Source: Malachius bipustulatus
Taxonomy: Eukaryota; Arthropoda; Insecta; Coleoptera; Melyridae
Direction of reading: 5' to 3'
DNA: 64,000 bases
Assembly: GCA_910589415.1 (NCBI GenBank)
Contig: OU342639.1
Span: 23,940,268-24,004,267, forward strand
Shown here: piece by piece, positions 13,301-25,560 of the stretch
How the letters are laid out: each line of letters begins with the position of its first letter
Numbering within the stretch: the stretch's first letter is position 1
The notes under the pieces: generated by a model
What the model was told of the DNA's origin: nothing
The model's database searches: none
What the model saw: the letters and a program-made list of their open reading frames with translations, nothing else
Translations under genes and position numbers: made by a program

Positions 13301-14870
13301 AAGGTCAGATTAGCATAATTTCAAGTCGCTCAAGTCAATCTATCAACGTTTCATTAACTATCAAGTAATACATTTTAAAATAATCTGGCTAAATATTAAC
13401 TTGAGAGTCTAGAGACACTTATTGTCATTTGTCATTTCACTCACATCACTCAGCCACTGCACCCTTAAAATATATTTTTTGTGTTTTCACTTTGTTTTAA
13501 ACTAACTACCGAATTAGGATGTTAAGTTCGTTTTATTTTTTTTTAACTTTAAAATTAAAAAATCAGCCAATTTTTTCATATTTCAAAAATACTAATTTTT
13601 TCTTAAAACTTTAACACCCTGTATTTTCTTAACGAAGCATTTCCCGAATATAGTTCATAAAGCAAACTCATATTATTTTTAGATTCTCTATCGTTAACGC
13701 CTGGAGTTAACAAGATAAAACGAATCACCCTGTAAAATCGACCCATAATATTGGTAGAGCAAAAATATGCAATACATTCAAGAGCACTTTTCTTGAAATC
13801 TAATAATGTTTCTTTAAGAATTTGATCAAAAAGAGCTTCATCACATCTCCTCTCAGAATAATAAAAAAAAATGCTCGTGAGAAAATTTTGGACGCTCCTC
13901 TTTTTCGTCCGTTTATTAAAGTAAAGAAAAACTAATCCATGTCGATTTCTATACCAGAATGGAAACTTCGCATCGATACAAGTTGTTAATACCTAAAACG
14001 TCCGGGTCAAATATTTGCGGAGCTTTTAGCGTAATTAAGGAATTTTTATTCATGAGGACGTTGAAAACGAAACTGAGTAAGCGTTCTTAATGCAAGAGAA
14101 GTTAATTATTCACTTGACACTGTATTAGTGTAATGTAGGCAATGAAGCTATTCAAATAATAATTAAAATGATGGCAACCAACAGATTATCAGCAATGACC
14201 CAATCTATATACATGGGAGCTCTGCAGAGTTTTATGTGCAGGTACCCAAATTATGAACTTGAAACTTTAAAATATTTAACATTATTGAGGCAGAAATATG
14301 CCCGTCTACTCGCATATTATGATTGGAAATATTTAAAAGTTATCAAAATTTTATGAAGAGGATCGATTACCTCCCGATAGATCTAATAAAACATACAAAA
14401 CATGTAGATTATCATCGTAATGATGGATCTTATCCCCAAAGATTGCTTATGAAAGAAAAGCAGGGGGAGCGAAGCTCCGTTAAGCCTTAAGCCAACTTGC
14501 AGGGTATCATTTGAAATCGCAAAAATGGCAATAAATCAATAATAAAGGAGTTATTGGGAGAAAAAAACACGCGCTTTCAATGAGTAGAAACTCTCTGGAA
14601 CGGAGAATATGCCTCGCCTGTTTATATATAAAAACCATAAATCAAATATAGAGGTGAAGATTTATTCTTTTACTGAACACTGGAGCGGAGTTTTTCCCAT
14701 CTGTATATGTAGTATATCTTACGAATGGTTAAAAATTGAGTAAAAAAAGTTGACCTTTTGAAATTTATTTCATTGAAGGGATCAATCTCAGCTGATCACA
14801 ATCGTCCAACAAATAAAATGACTCTTAGAATAATAGTCATAAAAGGAAATGGATCAAAACTCAACGAGAT
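10341..14870. other. AT-rich region, no supported gene
   Basis: Short open frames (up to 102 codons at 11240-11548) show no family. A stretch near 11690-11900 faintly recalls the RNase H region of a BEL/Pao-type polyprotein with a stop codon and broken frames. I do not annotate it as a gene. T-rich runs lie at 13190-13260, and TACAGGGTG-like termini (caccctgta) at about 13616 and 13731 suggest a degraded MITE. Confidence 0.35.
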
Positions 14871-14872
14871 AT

Positions 14873-14955
14873 TTCTTTGAATACTAGATCCGTGAATAAA
14901 CATATTACCGTTCTTTGAATACTAGGTCGTGAATAAACATATTACCGTTCTTTGA
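14873..14955. repeat. Two-and-a-half copies of a 39-40 bp tandem repeat
   Basis: The unit ttctttgaatactag..gtgaataaacatattaccg is repeated directly twice and a third copy begins (ttctttgaat). No coding. Confidence 0.8.
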
Positions 14956-15691
14956 ATGAAATGCAATTACTCCACAAAATAAAAAGCAGCTTCATTGAAA
15001 GAGCTTCAAATAGATTTCAAATGTAATTTTAGAATATCTTCTTTCAAATCTCGATAGTACGGTTTGGAGCTCATCTAGCATTCTGAAAGCCATTCGATAC
15101 TTCACTATATTTCTCTAAAGCCATTCTCTATACTGATATCCGGACTTCTCGTTGGTCAGTTCTTAACAACTACGACGTCGACCTCATCCAGGTATTTCGT
15201 TCCAATTCTAGCGGAGTACGGACGTACATTATCGTATATAAAAACAAAACTGCGACTATAAAATAAATGGACCAATGGATGGTACTAGAATCTCCCTAAT
15301 AAACCTTTCAACCGCCATTCACCACCACAAATTGCAGTCACCAACTTTGCGCAGTCATCAAAAGCACTTTCCCTCTCCCTCCACCCCCTCTCACTGTGTT
15401 AACTAAATTAAACCTGCAGGTGCTCAAATTCCTTATATTCCTTTCCTAAAGCCAAGGAGGATATGGCAGTGTCGATTTTTGAAAAATAGGTAACCGTGAT
15501 CTGCGGCACACTGTAATAGGTAATAGGCTTGTGTCGATTTTATGTTCTCGTAGATAGTCTCTCCAATTGGCCAGACACTTTAACAAGCAAATGTAATTCC
15601 TGGTGGCGAGTTTTATTAACCCTACAATGACTACTTTTAAGAGTAAAAACCTTTTAGGACTAAAAAAAGTTAACAGTTCAGCTTTCCTCTT

Positions 15692-16231
15692 TCAGCACTT
15701 ACCACTTGTGACAGCTTCAACTTGTTTCTGGCCTTTAGTTGCCAATGTGCGACCTGGGGTATGCACATTTGATGTTCCTGTCTCATCTACATCATAATTA
15801 TATCTATTATATCTATTTGGTAAAAATGTATGCTTACTGAAGATGCTTTCAAGGTTTGAAAAAAAAGTGTTGACTTCTTTTGCATTAAATGCCATAACTC
15901 TGTTCAATGACGTTGCTTCAGGTTTACGAGCGACAATTCTGGGACTTCTTCTTAGAAAGCCATAATATAAATCTTTACCAGACATTTTTTTTCGAGGAAT
16001 TGAAATTGTGGTTTCAGCAAACTCAAAAGCAGCTCTATGCACATCTAGTGGGGAGAGTCCATAAAACATGTTTCTAAGGCGAATAATCTGGTCGGCAAGC
16101 TCGGTTTCTTGTTCGGCCGTGAATATTGCCTTTCTTCCTAGTTTCGCCTGTAGGTCTGAGGAATTTCCCCGTAGATGATCTTGAACAGTTGCGCGTAGGG
16201 TACTCCGTATGCTTTGGACTGACATGTGCAT
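15692..16231 (-). pseudogene. Pogo-type transposase, 5' part, broken
   Basis: The 179-codon frame has the layout of pogo/Tigger/jerky-type transposases. It starts with the end of a psq-like helix-turn-helix (ATVQDHLRG at about residues 14-22), then a CENP-B-type second DNA-binding helix region (LGRKAIFTAEQE, FYGLSPLDVHRAAFEFAE, KKMSGKDLYYGFLRR), then the linker RKPEATSLNR and the first catalytic aspartate in VDETG. The rest of the DDE domain is missing. The frame ends just after AGTGGTAAGT, a good 5' splice site, so the last residues read into an intron. Near the N terminus, around 16190-16210, the expected text YGVPYA is found in another frame, implying small indels. A related domesticated gene would need an intact frame, so a dead transposon is more likely. 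Confidence 0.75.
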
Positions 16232-17265
16232 TAGTCCGTTTGCTAGATTATCATCTATATTCTATTCTTGCTTGTTGTTTGATGATTAGTTTTGACATTT
16301 CACAAATAAAATAGAATGACGGTGATTGTTCATGAAATGGTGAATTGTCTGATGATTAGGAACTACTTCTAAACGAACCTCGAATAAAAAATTAAAGCTA
16401 TTTAGCGTAGGTCTTAATATTTTTTTCCAAAAAAGAGGTTAATAGTTGTTTAATTTAGAAGATATAGTAGCAAAATAATAACAAAAGCGAATGAAAAAGT
16501 AAGGTTAGCTTCAAGGTGATCTCTCGAATGCGTTCACAAAAACCGTTCCAACGTGTGCCTACCTTGGAACGGTTACAAAACCGTGCAATAATTACGCCTG
16601 CGCACAAAATCGATCCACACAGTTCCGTGACGGTTCTGGGACCATACAAAAAAAGCCTGTTGGAACGAACGTATTTTAAGCCCTGTTAGGTAGTCTCAAC
16701 AGATCGCAGTGTGGAAATTGCTCTACCGAGCCCAACATCCTACCAGGTAGAGGTCGTCAACCTGTACGATTTGCAAGGGCTTGGCAATAGGTTGAAGATA
16801 AATCTTACCACTTAATAAAACTACCTATACTCAAATGTGAAGAAATTCACTTTTACTGCATGCCGTTTCAGTCACCAACACCGGAATTAATAATAATAAA
16901 TATAAAATAATAACAATAAAATAATATAAAAAAATATTAAATAATTTCATAAAAAATACTTTTTTGTATAAAATATTAAGTTATTTTTCATTTTAACACA
17001 TTAAAAATTAGAAGAAAACGTAGCATCAGTAAAACATATAAAAAAATCATATAGTTGCCATTTAAAGGAAAATAATTGACAATCGTTACTCTAAAGTAAT
17101 TTGATCAAGAAAACGACATTTTAAGCCAGTGTGTGTATAATCGGCTTTGAGTAATTGAAAAGCGCTTTTGAATTTTTAAATTGTATGGAACATTAAAGCG
17201 TTACAAGCGAATATCCCGTTTTTTACGAACCTCTGCGTACATACCTAATAAAAAATACGCCGTTA
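16232..17265. other. Non-coding stretch with one strong hairpin
   Basis: No gene was recognised. An 11-bp perfect inverted repeat AACCGTTCCAA / TTGGAACGGTT (16541-16551 and 16564-16574) has a 12-nt loop, in a locally GC-richer patch at 16500-16790. Confidence 0.5.
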
Positions 17266-17693
17266 TACAGGGTGTTTAATTTTTTACCGGTTTCATTTTA
17301 GGAGGTGATAGAGAATCGCAAAATAAGTGACTTTTCTCACAAACTATTTTTCAGAAAGACGTACTAATGGAGGTAGAAGTCTTCAATTTATTTGTATTTG
17401 TTTTCCACGTAATGTAATTTGAACAATAAAAATTATTAGTTTTCAGACTGTGTGATAATTTCTGTCCGTGTGATCAATATTCAGACAGTGTGATAAATGT
17501 TTAATCTAAAATAGCTCGGAAACGATACCTAATTATCAAAAATACCCCGAGGCGTAGAATATGGGGAGCGAAAATTGGGCAACCACCTAATATTGTGGAC
17601 AATTTTGGAAAAGGGTATTACCAATAAATAATAGGGATCCATCTCAGAACTCTGTGTAGGTACCAAAGTTTAACAACATCGTTATTGCCAGAA

Positions 17694-17709
17694 TTCGATT
17701 TTCATACTT
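17694..17709. repeat. LINE target-site duplication, 3' side
   Basis: TTCGATTTTCATACTT is identical to 20456-20471. It directly abuts the LINE tail. Confidence 0.9.
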
Positions 17710-20455
17710 GATATTGATATTGATATTGAGGGTGTCAAATGCGCTGCGACCTATTACAGATCTATTGTGCCCCCTCTTCTCTGCTTCTTTGGAGTATATT
17801 CCCTTCATTGAAGCAGCCTCTCCAACTCCGCTTCCCTTAGGAATTTCAGGATTTGAAGGGGATCAAGGCCGGGCAAAGCCCCCCCGTTGAGCTGGTGTTG
17901 GTCCAGAACATCGTTTCTTTCACGTTCTAGGGCTTCGCAGTTCATCAATAGGTGACGAGGCGTCTCGTTTTCTTCCCTGCAGAATCTGCAAACACCATCA
18001 TTTTCTATACCAAGTTTCCTCAGGTGTTCATTGAGCTTGCAATGACCTGTTAGGAATACTGTTAGCATTCTGAGACTTCCTTTGTTGAGGGTCAGGAGTT
18101 TCCTTGACCTTTCTCGGTTAAAGTTCCCGAGGAGCTCCTTGGATTGTCTCAATCCTAAGAGGTTATTCCAATAGATTTCTCTCAGTTTTTCTTCTTCCTT
18201 CCGAAGTTCTGCCTTGAAAAACGTGTCTTCAAGGCTACAGAATGGTTCTGGTCCTATAAAGGGCGTCGATGCTCCTTTTCTTGCCAATGAGTGGGCACGT
18301 TCGTTTCCCTCAATCCCAGTGTGTCCTGGTATCCATTTGAGGTGAATTTTGTTCTCTCTGCCTAGTTTATTGAGTTTTTGTAGGCAGTTCCATGCCATTT
18401 TTGAGCTGATGATAGGAGAGCTCAGCGTCTTTATGGCTGCTTGACTGTCTGTCAGTATTGCTATTTCCCTATTTTTATAGTTTCTGTCGAGGTTTATTTG
18501 GGCGCATACTTCTATTGCGTACAGTTCCGCTTGAAGTATGCTTGGGGATGTTCCCATCGGCTCGGAGTAGTTGGTGCCTGGCCCATATACTCCTGCCCCA
18601 GTTCCCTCGGTGGCCTTTGAGCCGTCTGTGTACCATCTTATTGTACCTTCTTTGAAAGTGTGAATGGATGTGTTGCTCCATTCTTCTTTCGTAAACAGTT
18701 CCATGATGAAGTTTCTCTTGAAGCTGAATTTCTTGACAGTTTTGTCTTTTGGCATTATCAGGAGGTTTTTACAAATGTTCAGGGGTTGATTCCCCTCAGT
18801 CCGTAGTCCCCCCCTGATCCCCATTCTTGACATTCTGAGTTGAGCCTCTGCGGCACTTCTCTCAATCACTAAGTGCAGTGGTGTGAGATCTAGAATTACT
18901 TCCAACGCTGCTGTTGGGCATGTTCTCATTGCTCCTGTGATGCACAGGCATGCAAGTCTCTGGATCTCCTCGAGTGTTTTCCTCGCTGTTATTAGCTTGG
19001 TCCTCTTGTACCAGACGTCCGCTCCGTATGTGATGATGGGTCTCACTAGCATGGTGTACATCCAGCGTAAAATGGATGGGTTACAACCCCATGCATTCCC
19101 CGCCATTCTCCTGCACACCATGAGTACGGATGTGGCCTTACTTACTGTTGCACTTAAGTGCTTGTTCCACATTAGCTTCTTATCCAGTGTTATTCCCAGA
19201 TATTTTAGGTTTGGAATTAGGTTTGGAAGCTTGTTTTTTTCTTGTGAATGGTATCAGTGTAGTTTTTGTAGGATTGATGTTGAGTCCTATTTCCTGGCAC
19301 CATTTCAAGGTTATCTTTAACCCCCTCTGTAATATGTCGCAGAGTGTTCCTTCAAATTTTCCTCTGGCCATCATGACGATGCCATCGGCATACCGATGCA
19401 GGTAATGTCGTTCTCGGTGAGTAACCCGAGGAGCTCGTCTACTACCAGGCTCCATAGGAGGGGGGATAACACCCCTCCTTGTGGGAATCCTTTTGTTGTT
19501 TTCACCTGGATGGTGTCATCGCCCACTTTGGTTCCAATTATTCTTGTGGACAGCATTTGTTGAATCCAATGGGATGTTGTGCTGTTTATGCCTTTTTTAG
19601 TTAGGGCTTTCTTGATAGCATCGCAAGAGGTGTTGTCGAATGCTCCTTCTATGTCCAGGAAGGCGCAAATGGCCGTTTCCTTGTACTCCAGAGTGTCCTG
19701 AATCTTTTCTGTCAGCTCATACAGGGCGGTCTCTGTCGATCTGCCCGCTCTGTATGCATGCTGGCTTGGGTGTTGTAGTGGTCCCCTGTTCAGTGTTTCC
19801 GTTCTGATGTAATTATCAATGATTTTTTCCATCGTCTTTAGTAAGAAGGAGGTAAGACAGATGGGTCTAAATGACTTCGGGAGAGAGGTGTCCTTTCTTC
19901 CTGCCTTAGGAATAAAGATGACTTGCGCCTTCCTCCAGGCTTGTGGTATATATCCCATAGCCAGGCTGCTTCTGAATATTCTTACCAGGTGTGGCATGAG
20001 ATCATCCAGTCCTCTTTGCAGAAGAGCGGGGAATATGCCATCCACCCCGGATGATTTGAATGGTTGAAAGGTGCCAATTGCCCATTTCAGTCTTTCGGAG
20101 GTGCAGATGGTTTTCGCGACCTCCCAATCTTCTTTCGTGGGTTTACCAGATTCGAACGAATCCTCGTTCCCTACTTTCAGTGCACTGCCTGGAAAGTGAG
20201 TTTCTAGCAGAAGTAGAGCTCTTTGCTCTTCATTTTCTGTGTAGTTCCCATCAGGTTTTCTGAGCGACATTGTTCCCTGGGCAATGCCTTTCGCTAAAGC
20301 TTTGTGAAGTCTGGATGCTTCAGGTGTTGAGGTGATATCCCTGCAGAAGTCCCTGAAGCTCTTCCTTTTAGCTTTCCTGATTTCCTTATTGTAGGTTGTC
20401 AGTTCCGCGGTGTAGCCCTGCCAGTCTCCATCGCGCTTGGCTTTATTGAAAAGCC
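17710..20455 (-). mobile_element. 5'-truncated non-LTR retrotransposon (RNase H-bearing)
   Basis: The boundaries are fixed by a 16-bp duplication and by a TATCAA-type microsatellite tail (17710-17732), the usual end of I/LOA/jockey-group LINEs. The 5' truncation falls inside the reverse transcriptase ORF, so ORF1 and the endonuclease are absent. Confidence 0.92.
17805..20455 (-). pseudogene. LINE ORF2: reverse transcriptase, RNase H, zinc knuckle; frameshifted
   Basis: Reading on the minus strand, the first part (20455 to about 19400) has RT motifs FLDIEGAFD and GFPQGGVLSPLLW. A frameshift near 19400-19450 moves to the frame with YADG (19392-19381) and NPTKTTLIPF. A second shift near 19180 leads to a long frame (455 codons). 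That frame has the RT thumb and then an RNase H domain (YTDGSKATEGTGAGVY, QAELYAIEV, ILTDSQAAI, IPGHTGIEGNERAHSLA), and ends in a C-x2-C-x8-H-x4-C knuckle (CRFCREENETPRHLLMNC). The catalytic YADD is changed to YADG, so with two frameshifts it cannot encode active RT. RNase H points to the I/LOA side of the LINE tree. The clade assignment is inference. Confidence 0.92.
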
Positions 20456-20471
20456 TTCGATTTTCATACTT
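20456..20471. repeat. LINE target-site duplication, 5' side
   Basis: TTCGATTTTCATACTT is identical to 17694-17709. Confidence 0.9.
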
Positions 20472-20597
20472 AAACTTTGAAGACTTCAACCTCCGTTATT
20501 ATCTCTTTCTGAAAAATATTTTCTGACGAAAGTCTACTTATTTTGCAATTCTTTATGACTTCCTAAAATGACACTGGAAAAAATGGAACATCCTGTA

Positions 20598-23500
20598 TAG
20601 ATTCTATGTAAAAAATTCATTCATGAATAGGATATCTTCCAGGAAATTAAAAAAATGTATTAAAAATATCATATTTGGCAATCTTTTGATAATCCTTCGA
20701 GAAATAGCTTCCCTTACGCCGGAACGTCAAACTTGAGACACTGTATTAATGAATATATTATTTGTGAAGTTAAGTTTGAACTTTTAATTAAGTAGTAAGA
20801 ACTATTTTAAAGTTGTTGAGGAAATAAATGAATGTCGGTTGAGCTGAAAAATCAGAGTAAATTAATCACAAACAATTATTTAACCTGTTTAAGTAGAGAG
20901 TTGCAGAAAAGTGCTCTCTAAATTTCATTTAAACGAGATAATTGATAGCTTTAACTAACCTGCTATTTTACACTTGCATCTCTAATAATGTGAATTAATC
21001 ACGAATGTGTATCATTTTACTCTAATTGTATTCGCATTTATATACGAACTCCTATCAAAGTCTTCCAAAATACAAATTCAATTCCCTAGGCTATAAAATT
21101 ATTTTTATATTTCAAGGAATTTTTCATATTATTATTTGAAATACATCTGCCCGTTAGTAAATACATAATGTTCAGTCATAAAATTTATAAAGTGGAGGTA
21201 TTTTTATATTTAAAGAACTTGAAAACTCTATGAAAGCCTAAATTCATTATATTAAAACAATATTGGAGTTTTGAATAAAAGAGGAGTTCAAACTCTAAAT
21301 ACCTACGTCGGTATGTATAATACGAGTACAGAAATACAAAGGAACGAGGAGGCGAAAACAAACTGAACAGATACTTTCACAAACATTCATGTTTCCATGT
21401 TGGTAAATGAAATGAAATATGTACATTATTATTTATGACTGCTCTTCTGTATTCCGTTGAAAAAGTACCGGTGTACAATATTATTTTTCGAACTAATGAT
21501 TCAGAGCGAGATAGCTCATTATTGTGATCTGCACCGTAAAATTTTGAATTTTCTTCTTGATCGCAATCCCCACTCAGTTTATGAAATGGAGTGGAAGTAC
21601 AAGGCGGGTAATAGTTTTTGGCAATCAGTGTAATTACCTGATTCTATGAACATGCAAGTACTTAGATGGATAAGCATAAAATGTTCCAGCTTTTATTACC
21701 TACTGCAATATTCTGGGATCCATTATCATATTAAAATGTGATTTATTCATAACATTTTGATGATATGAATGGATGATTCAAATGCATTTAAATGCAGCTA
21801 ACATAAAGTTTCTGTCGATTTCAATGAAAACATTAAATATAATAATAGTTCTCCTGCCGGCAATTCTAAATCCCCAAAATGAGCAATATTTTACGTTCAA
21901 TTTGCAATCACGAATCCATCATTTAATTTCAGTTTGCAATTTCCCATTGTCAACAAAAACACACTCAAAGGTCTATGCATCCGTTTATTCTGAAAGCAAA
22001 TTATATTCTATTTTAGTGATCTTTCACATTTGCAGTTTGTTACCGAAGGCTGAGCAGCATTTGCCATCGCGATGTCATAGTTATGGAATGTTCAAATGGG
22101 AATTTTATGCATCGGGCACTCGGTTTGTCGTTTCGATTATTTACAGTACAGGGTGAATATTTATTTTATTTTGTTTAAAATGGTTGTGTTTTGGAATCAA
22201 CTCAATAATTATTCAACAAACGAGACGTACAAATTGGTTATAATGTAAATCGCGATGTCAATAGAGCGGCAACAGTTACCCAGGATACAGTATAACAATT
22301 AAATATCGGAACAACTCAGCCAATTAGCCACATGAATAGAATAAGTACTTACCCACTTTTATTTTCTATTTTAGTGGAAAACATGCAAAATTGTTACTAA
22401 TTAACTTCATTTCTATACGACTATTGAATAAAATGTTCATTATCCTGCAGATTACAGTTTAATAATGACGTACATTCGTTATGCCTTAAGATATTAGACA
22501 TACATGAAAGTCAATTACAGTTGAGCCCGTGAAACAATAAACCAAAACTTACGAGTTCAAGCCAAACACAACTGAATAGTTAGAGGCAACGACAGGCATC
22601 AAACGCGTTCATGGCACTGACACAACACACAAGATGATAATGACACGAACACCTTCAAACAGCAAACAAAGTAGCACGATCGGACTAAATTGCGTTGCGA
22701 TCTTGATTTACTCTTAGGTAAATTGCCCTAATAGTCTATTTTATTAACTGCGCACGCACCAGCCTCGTAGCGTCCCTTTTACCTCACTGGCACTTTACTA
22801 AATACCGCTTTTCTAAATTCTGACTGTAACTCTGATCTACTCAATGGACTCGTTTTCTAGACTGACTTTTCTGCTAAACGCGCTCATCTCTTACCAGATA
22901 TGATTCCACAAAGTCAAGTCACCTTTTTAGATGTCACAGGTAAACCTGGATAGCTGTCTGTAATCAGCTGGTTCTATATTTTAGATAGCAGTGTTGTCAA
23001 ATTCACTTTTTGTTATAAACTCGGAAGGAGGGTAGGATCGCCATGTGATAATCTAGTCGAGCTTCGTCACTAAGTCAGGTGCGCCCTTTGATAATAAGGG
23101 AAGGGGGAAGGGTTTCAAACAAAGTGGAACGATAATACTTACACTTTATTAATCATGATTGATTGTTACTACATCTTGTTTCTCAATAGTATCACTTGTA
23201 ATTGATCTTAATTTCAATTAACGCAAATTTTGATCGGCTTAACGAATCGTAATTCATAAGTTTTATACTGCCGGTCAATGCCATGTTGATAAATAATGCG
23301 ACGTCATGGTACTATGTAAAAATTTTAATCCTAATCGGTAATTTTTAAGTTTATAAATTAGTTCGATTGATCCTTCTAGGTGCGTTTAGCAGTCATTTAA
23401 ACTTTGTTGAAGAGTTTACTTTTAATTTTTTGTCCCTTTTTTAATACATGAATTTTCTTCCTTTCTAGAATTAACTGAGTAGATTTCTATCATTTTCTTG

Positions 23501-24410
23501 CCCTTTTCTAATTATAGTTACATTGGCGTTCATTTCTTGCGCATTTCCAAGATTACACAGTGTTACACAAATTACACAATAAAACACAGTGTTTAAATAA
23601 TAGGAAACTACCGAACCATCACAGCAAACTTCTGCATACTCTAACAGGTTCTAATTTGTATAATAGTTTATTAAGACGATCGTATACTTTAAAAAATTTA
23701 AATAAATAACTTGACTGAAAGTTTTTTATCCAGAGAACGTTTCCTTTGTCAAGAGAGACAAGCAGATTTGTCAAAATAGAACGCCTCGCAGAAAACCATA
23801 TCTGGGAATGTCATTGCATCTTTACACAACAATGATTAACTCCAACTAATTCAGATTGTTCATCGACGCGGTTACGGTTTCTCTTGAGGGACCTCATGCA
23901 AAACCAAATTTCCTTATGAAAACCGATCTAAAATTTTCAAACTATTTGAAATTATGTCAGTCATCAACTTTAAGGCGAAAAAATCTTTTAATGATTTGTC
24001 TCTTAAAAAAGTTGAGAAATGAAGACCGACAGCCTAGAAACTTGACTCTGAAGATGGTTTTATATCAAAACCCTAGACTGCTCAATGAACAAACAAAGTA
24101 ATACCTAAACTTGCTCGAGCCGTTTTTCCAGAGTAGCCGGCTGCATTTTACGTGATTATGAGAATATTCGACGTATTAAATTAGCGACTGGATGCAAATT
24201 TCAGAGGCAACTGCCAAGTTCTCGCTCTGAATACCTGCCAAAAGCCAGCACCAAGAAGTCATTGATTATATCTACAAAAAATCAATGATGTGCTTCGACT
24301 GGGTTATGTGGGCAATGCAACGAACAAGAGAAGAAGGAAGGAAATAGAATCTTCCATATAATAGAGAAAGTCTATTATAATTTAAGCAATTATTATTACA
24401 ATAGTTGGAG
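20598..24410. other. AT-rich region, no recognised gene
   Basis: The longest frame, 127 codons at 21773-22156, shows no domain or coding bias. A GC-richer patch at 22560-23110 has no ORF and could be an old LTR, but no boundaries could be found. Confidence 0.35.
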
Positions 24411-24500
24411 CGGGCGGTATCTCAACGGGTTAGAAGAGCAGCCTACTAATCCGTTGGCGCTGTTACCACGTGGGTTTAAATCCCACTCGTGCCTTGGGCG
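24411..24500 (+). repeat. tRNA-like SINE head (or tRNA pseudogene)
   Basis: It has pol III promoter-like blocks in tRNA order: an A-box-like TATCTCAACGG near 24420 and a B-box-like GGGTTTAAATCCC near 24470, in a locally GC-rich segment that opens GGGCGGTATCTCAACGGG. The B box has changes from GGTTCGAATCC. No convincing cloverleaf or clear 3' tail was found. Confidence 0.55.
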
Positions 24501-25228
24501 CTGTGTTAGTCTTTGAATCTATTTATATAATAAAAATATGTCTGTGGCTGCTTACCTACACATGTTAAGACCGATGCTCCCTCTTTGAAAGAAAATAGTT
24601 AACCTTGAGAATTCTTGAAAGATGTCCAAAATGAGAAAGAAAAAATATTTACAATAATTAGTATGGTACTCAAAGAAATAGTGATTTATTTATCATCCAT
24701 TAGTATGCAAAGAGTCTACAAAGTAAGGGTTGAAAACATAAAGCTTACATTTCTGGCCAGGCTGGGAGCATGAAATTCCATTTTGTCTTATACACGGATG
24801 ATTGCTATGATGCAAATGCGTGCCGTCGATAATTGCGAATGATCTTTAAATAATGATTGGTAATGATACACACTTTCTACAAGACAAACAGCTCTAAATA
24901 ACGATTCTGTGAAGAGTTGAGATGTGACGAAAATCACAACTTTTATTATTATTATTTTATTATTTTCTCGGACAAGGCGACTTTTTGTTTGAATGGGACA
25001 GTGAACCGCCATAACTCCAGATACTGGTCACAGAAAATTCCTCACTGGACCAAGAATCATACACGCAGAGACAAAGAAAAATAATTCGGTTTCTGGGGCT
25101 TTTTGAATGAAAATTTGAATCCTGAGCGCTATTTACATTTTTTTCGGGAATAACTCCTTCCATTCTTACCACTTGCTTTTCCTAACGGTGCGAATAATAA
25201 TATGCCCCACGAAAGAATCTGTTTTAAC
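24501..25228. other. No gene recognised
   Basis: AT-rich with frames of at most 74 codons and nothing recognisable. It may include 5' remains of the transposase that follows, but no motif supports that. Confidence 0.3.
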
Positions 25229-25560
25229 AGGATGGAGCTCCTCCTCATTTTGATGTTAATGTTAGGCTATTTCTCAACAACGTATTTCCTGGCAGGTGGA
25301 TAGGGCGGCGAGGACCGATAGAATGGCCTGTGCGCTCACCCTACTTGACAGCTTTAGATTTTTTTCTCTTGTGGTATTTAAAATTAAGAGTGGGTTTACA
25401 TCAATAGGCCCAACAATTTAGAAGATGTACAGCATCGAATTCGCATAGAAATGGAAAGGATGTCATTCAGCGTGTAATACAAAGCGTCTACATTAGTATC
25501 GGACAGTGTCAGGAAGTGCTTGGCTGACAATTTGAACAATTTCGATAATTAATTGGTAAT
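25229..25560 (+). pseudogene. Tc1/mariner-superfamily transposase, C-terminal remnant
   Basis: The plus strand reads QDGAPPHFDVNVRLFLNN, then FPGRWIGRRGPIEWPVRSPY, then LTALDFFLLWYLK. This is the conserved DDE region of a family common in insects (DGAPPH, WIGRRGP, EWPxRSPxLTxLDFFLW). A stop precedes QDG and another follows near LHQ (about 25407). The usual SPD is SPY. No terminal inverted repeats were found. It is a dead fragment about a third of full length. Confidence 0.85.

Larger units (their letters stand above)
17266..20597. mobile_element. TACAGGGTG-type foldback, split by a LINE
   Basis: The left part (17266 onwards: TACAGGGTGTTTAATTTTTT, gcaaaataagtgac, tttttcagaaag, agaagtcttcaa) is found inverted at 20471-20597. 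The LINE at 17710-20455 plus its 16-bp duplication interrupts the right arm. Without it the element is about 570 bp. The ends belong to the same terminal class as the foldbacks at 36, 41 and 62 kb. Confidence 0.75.
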
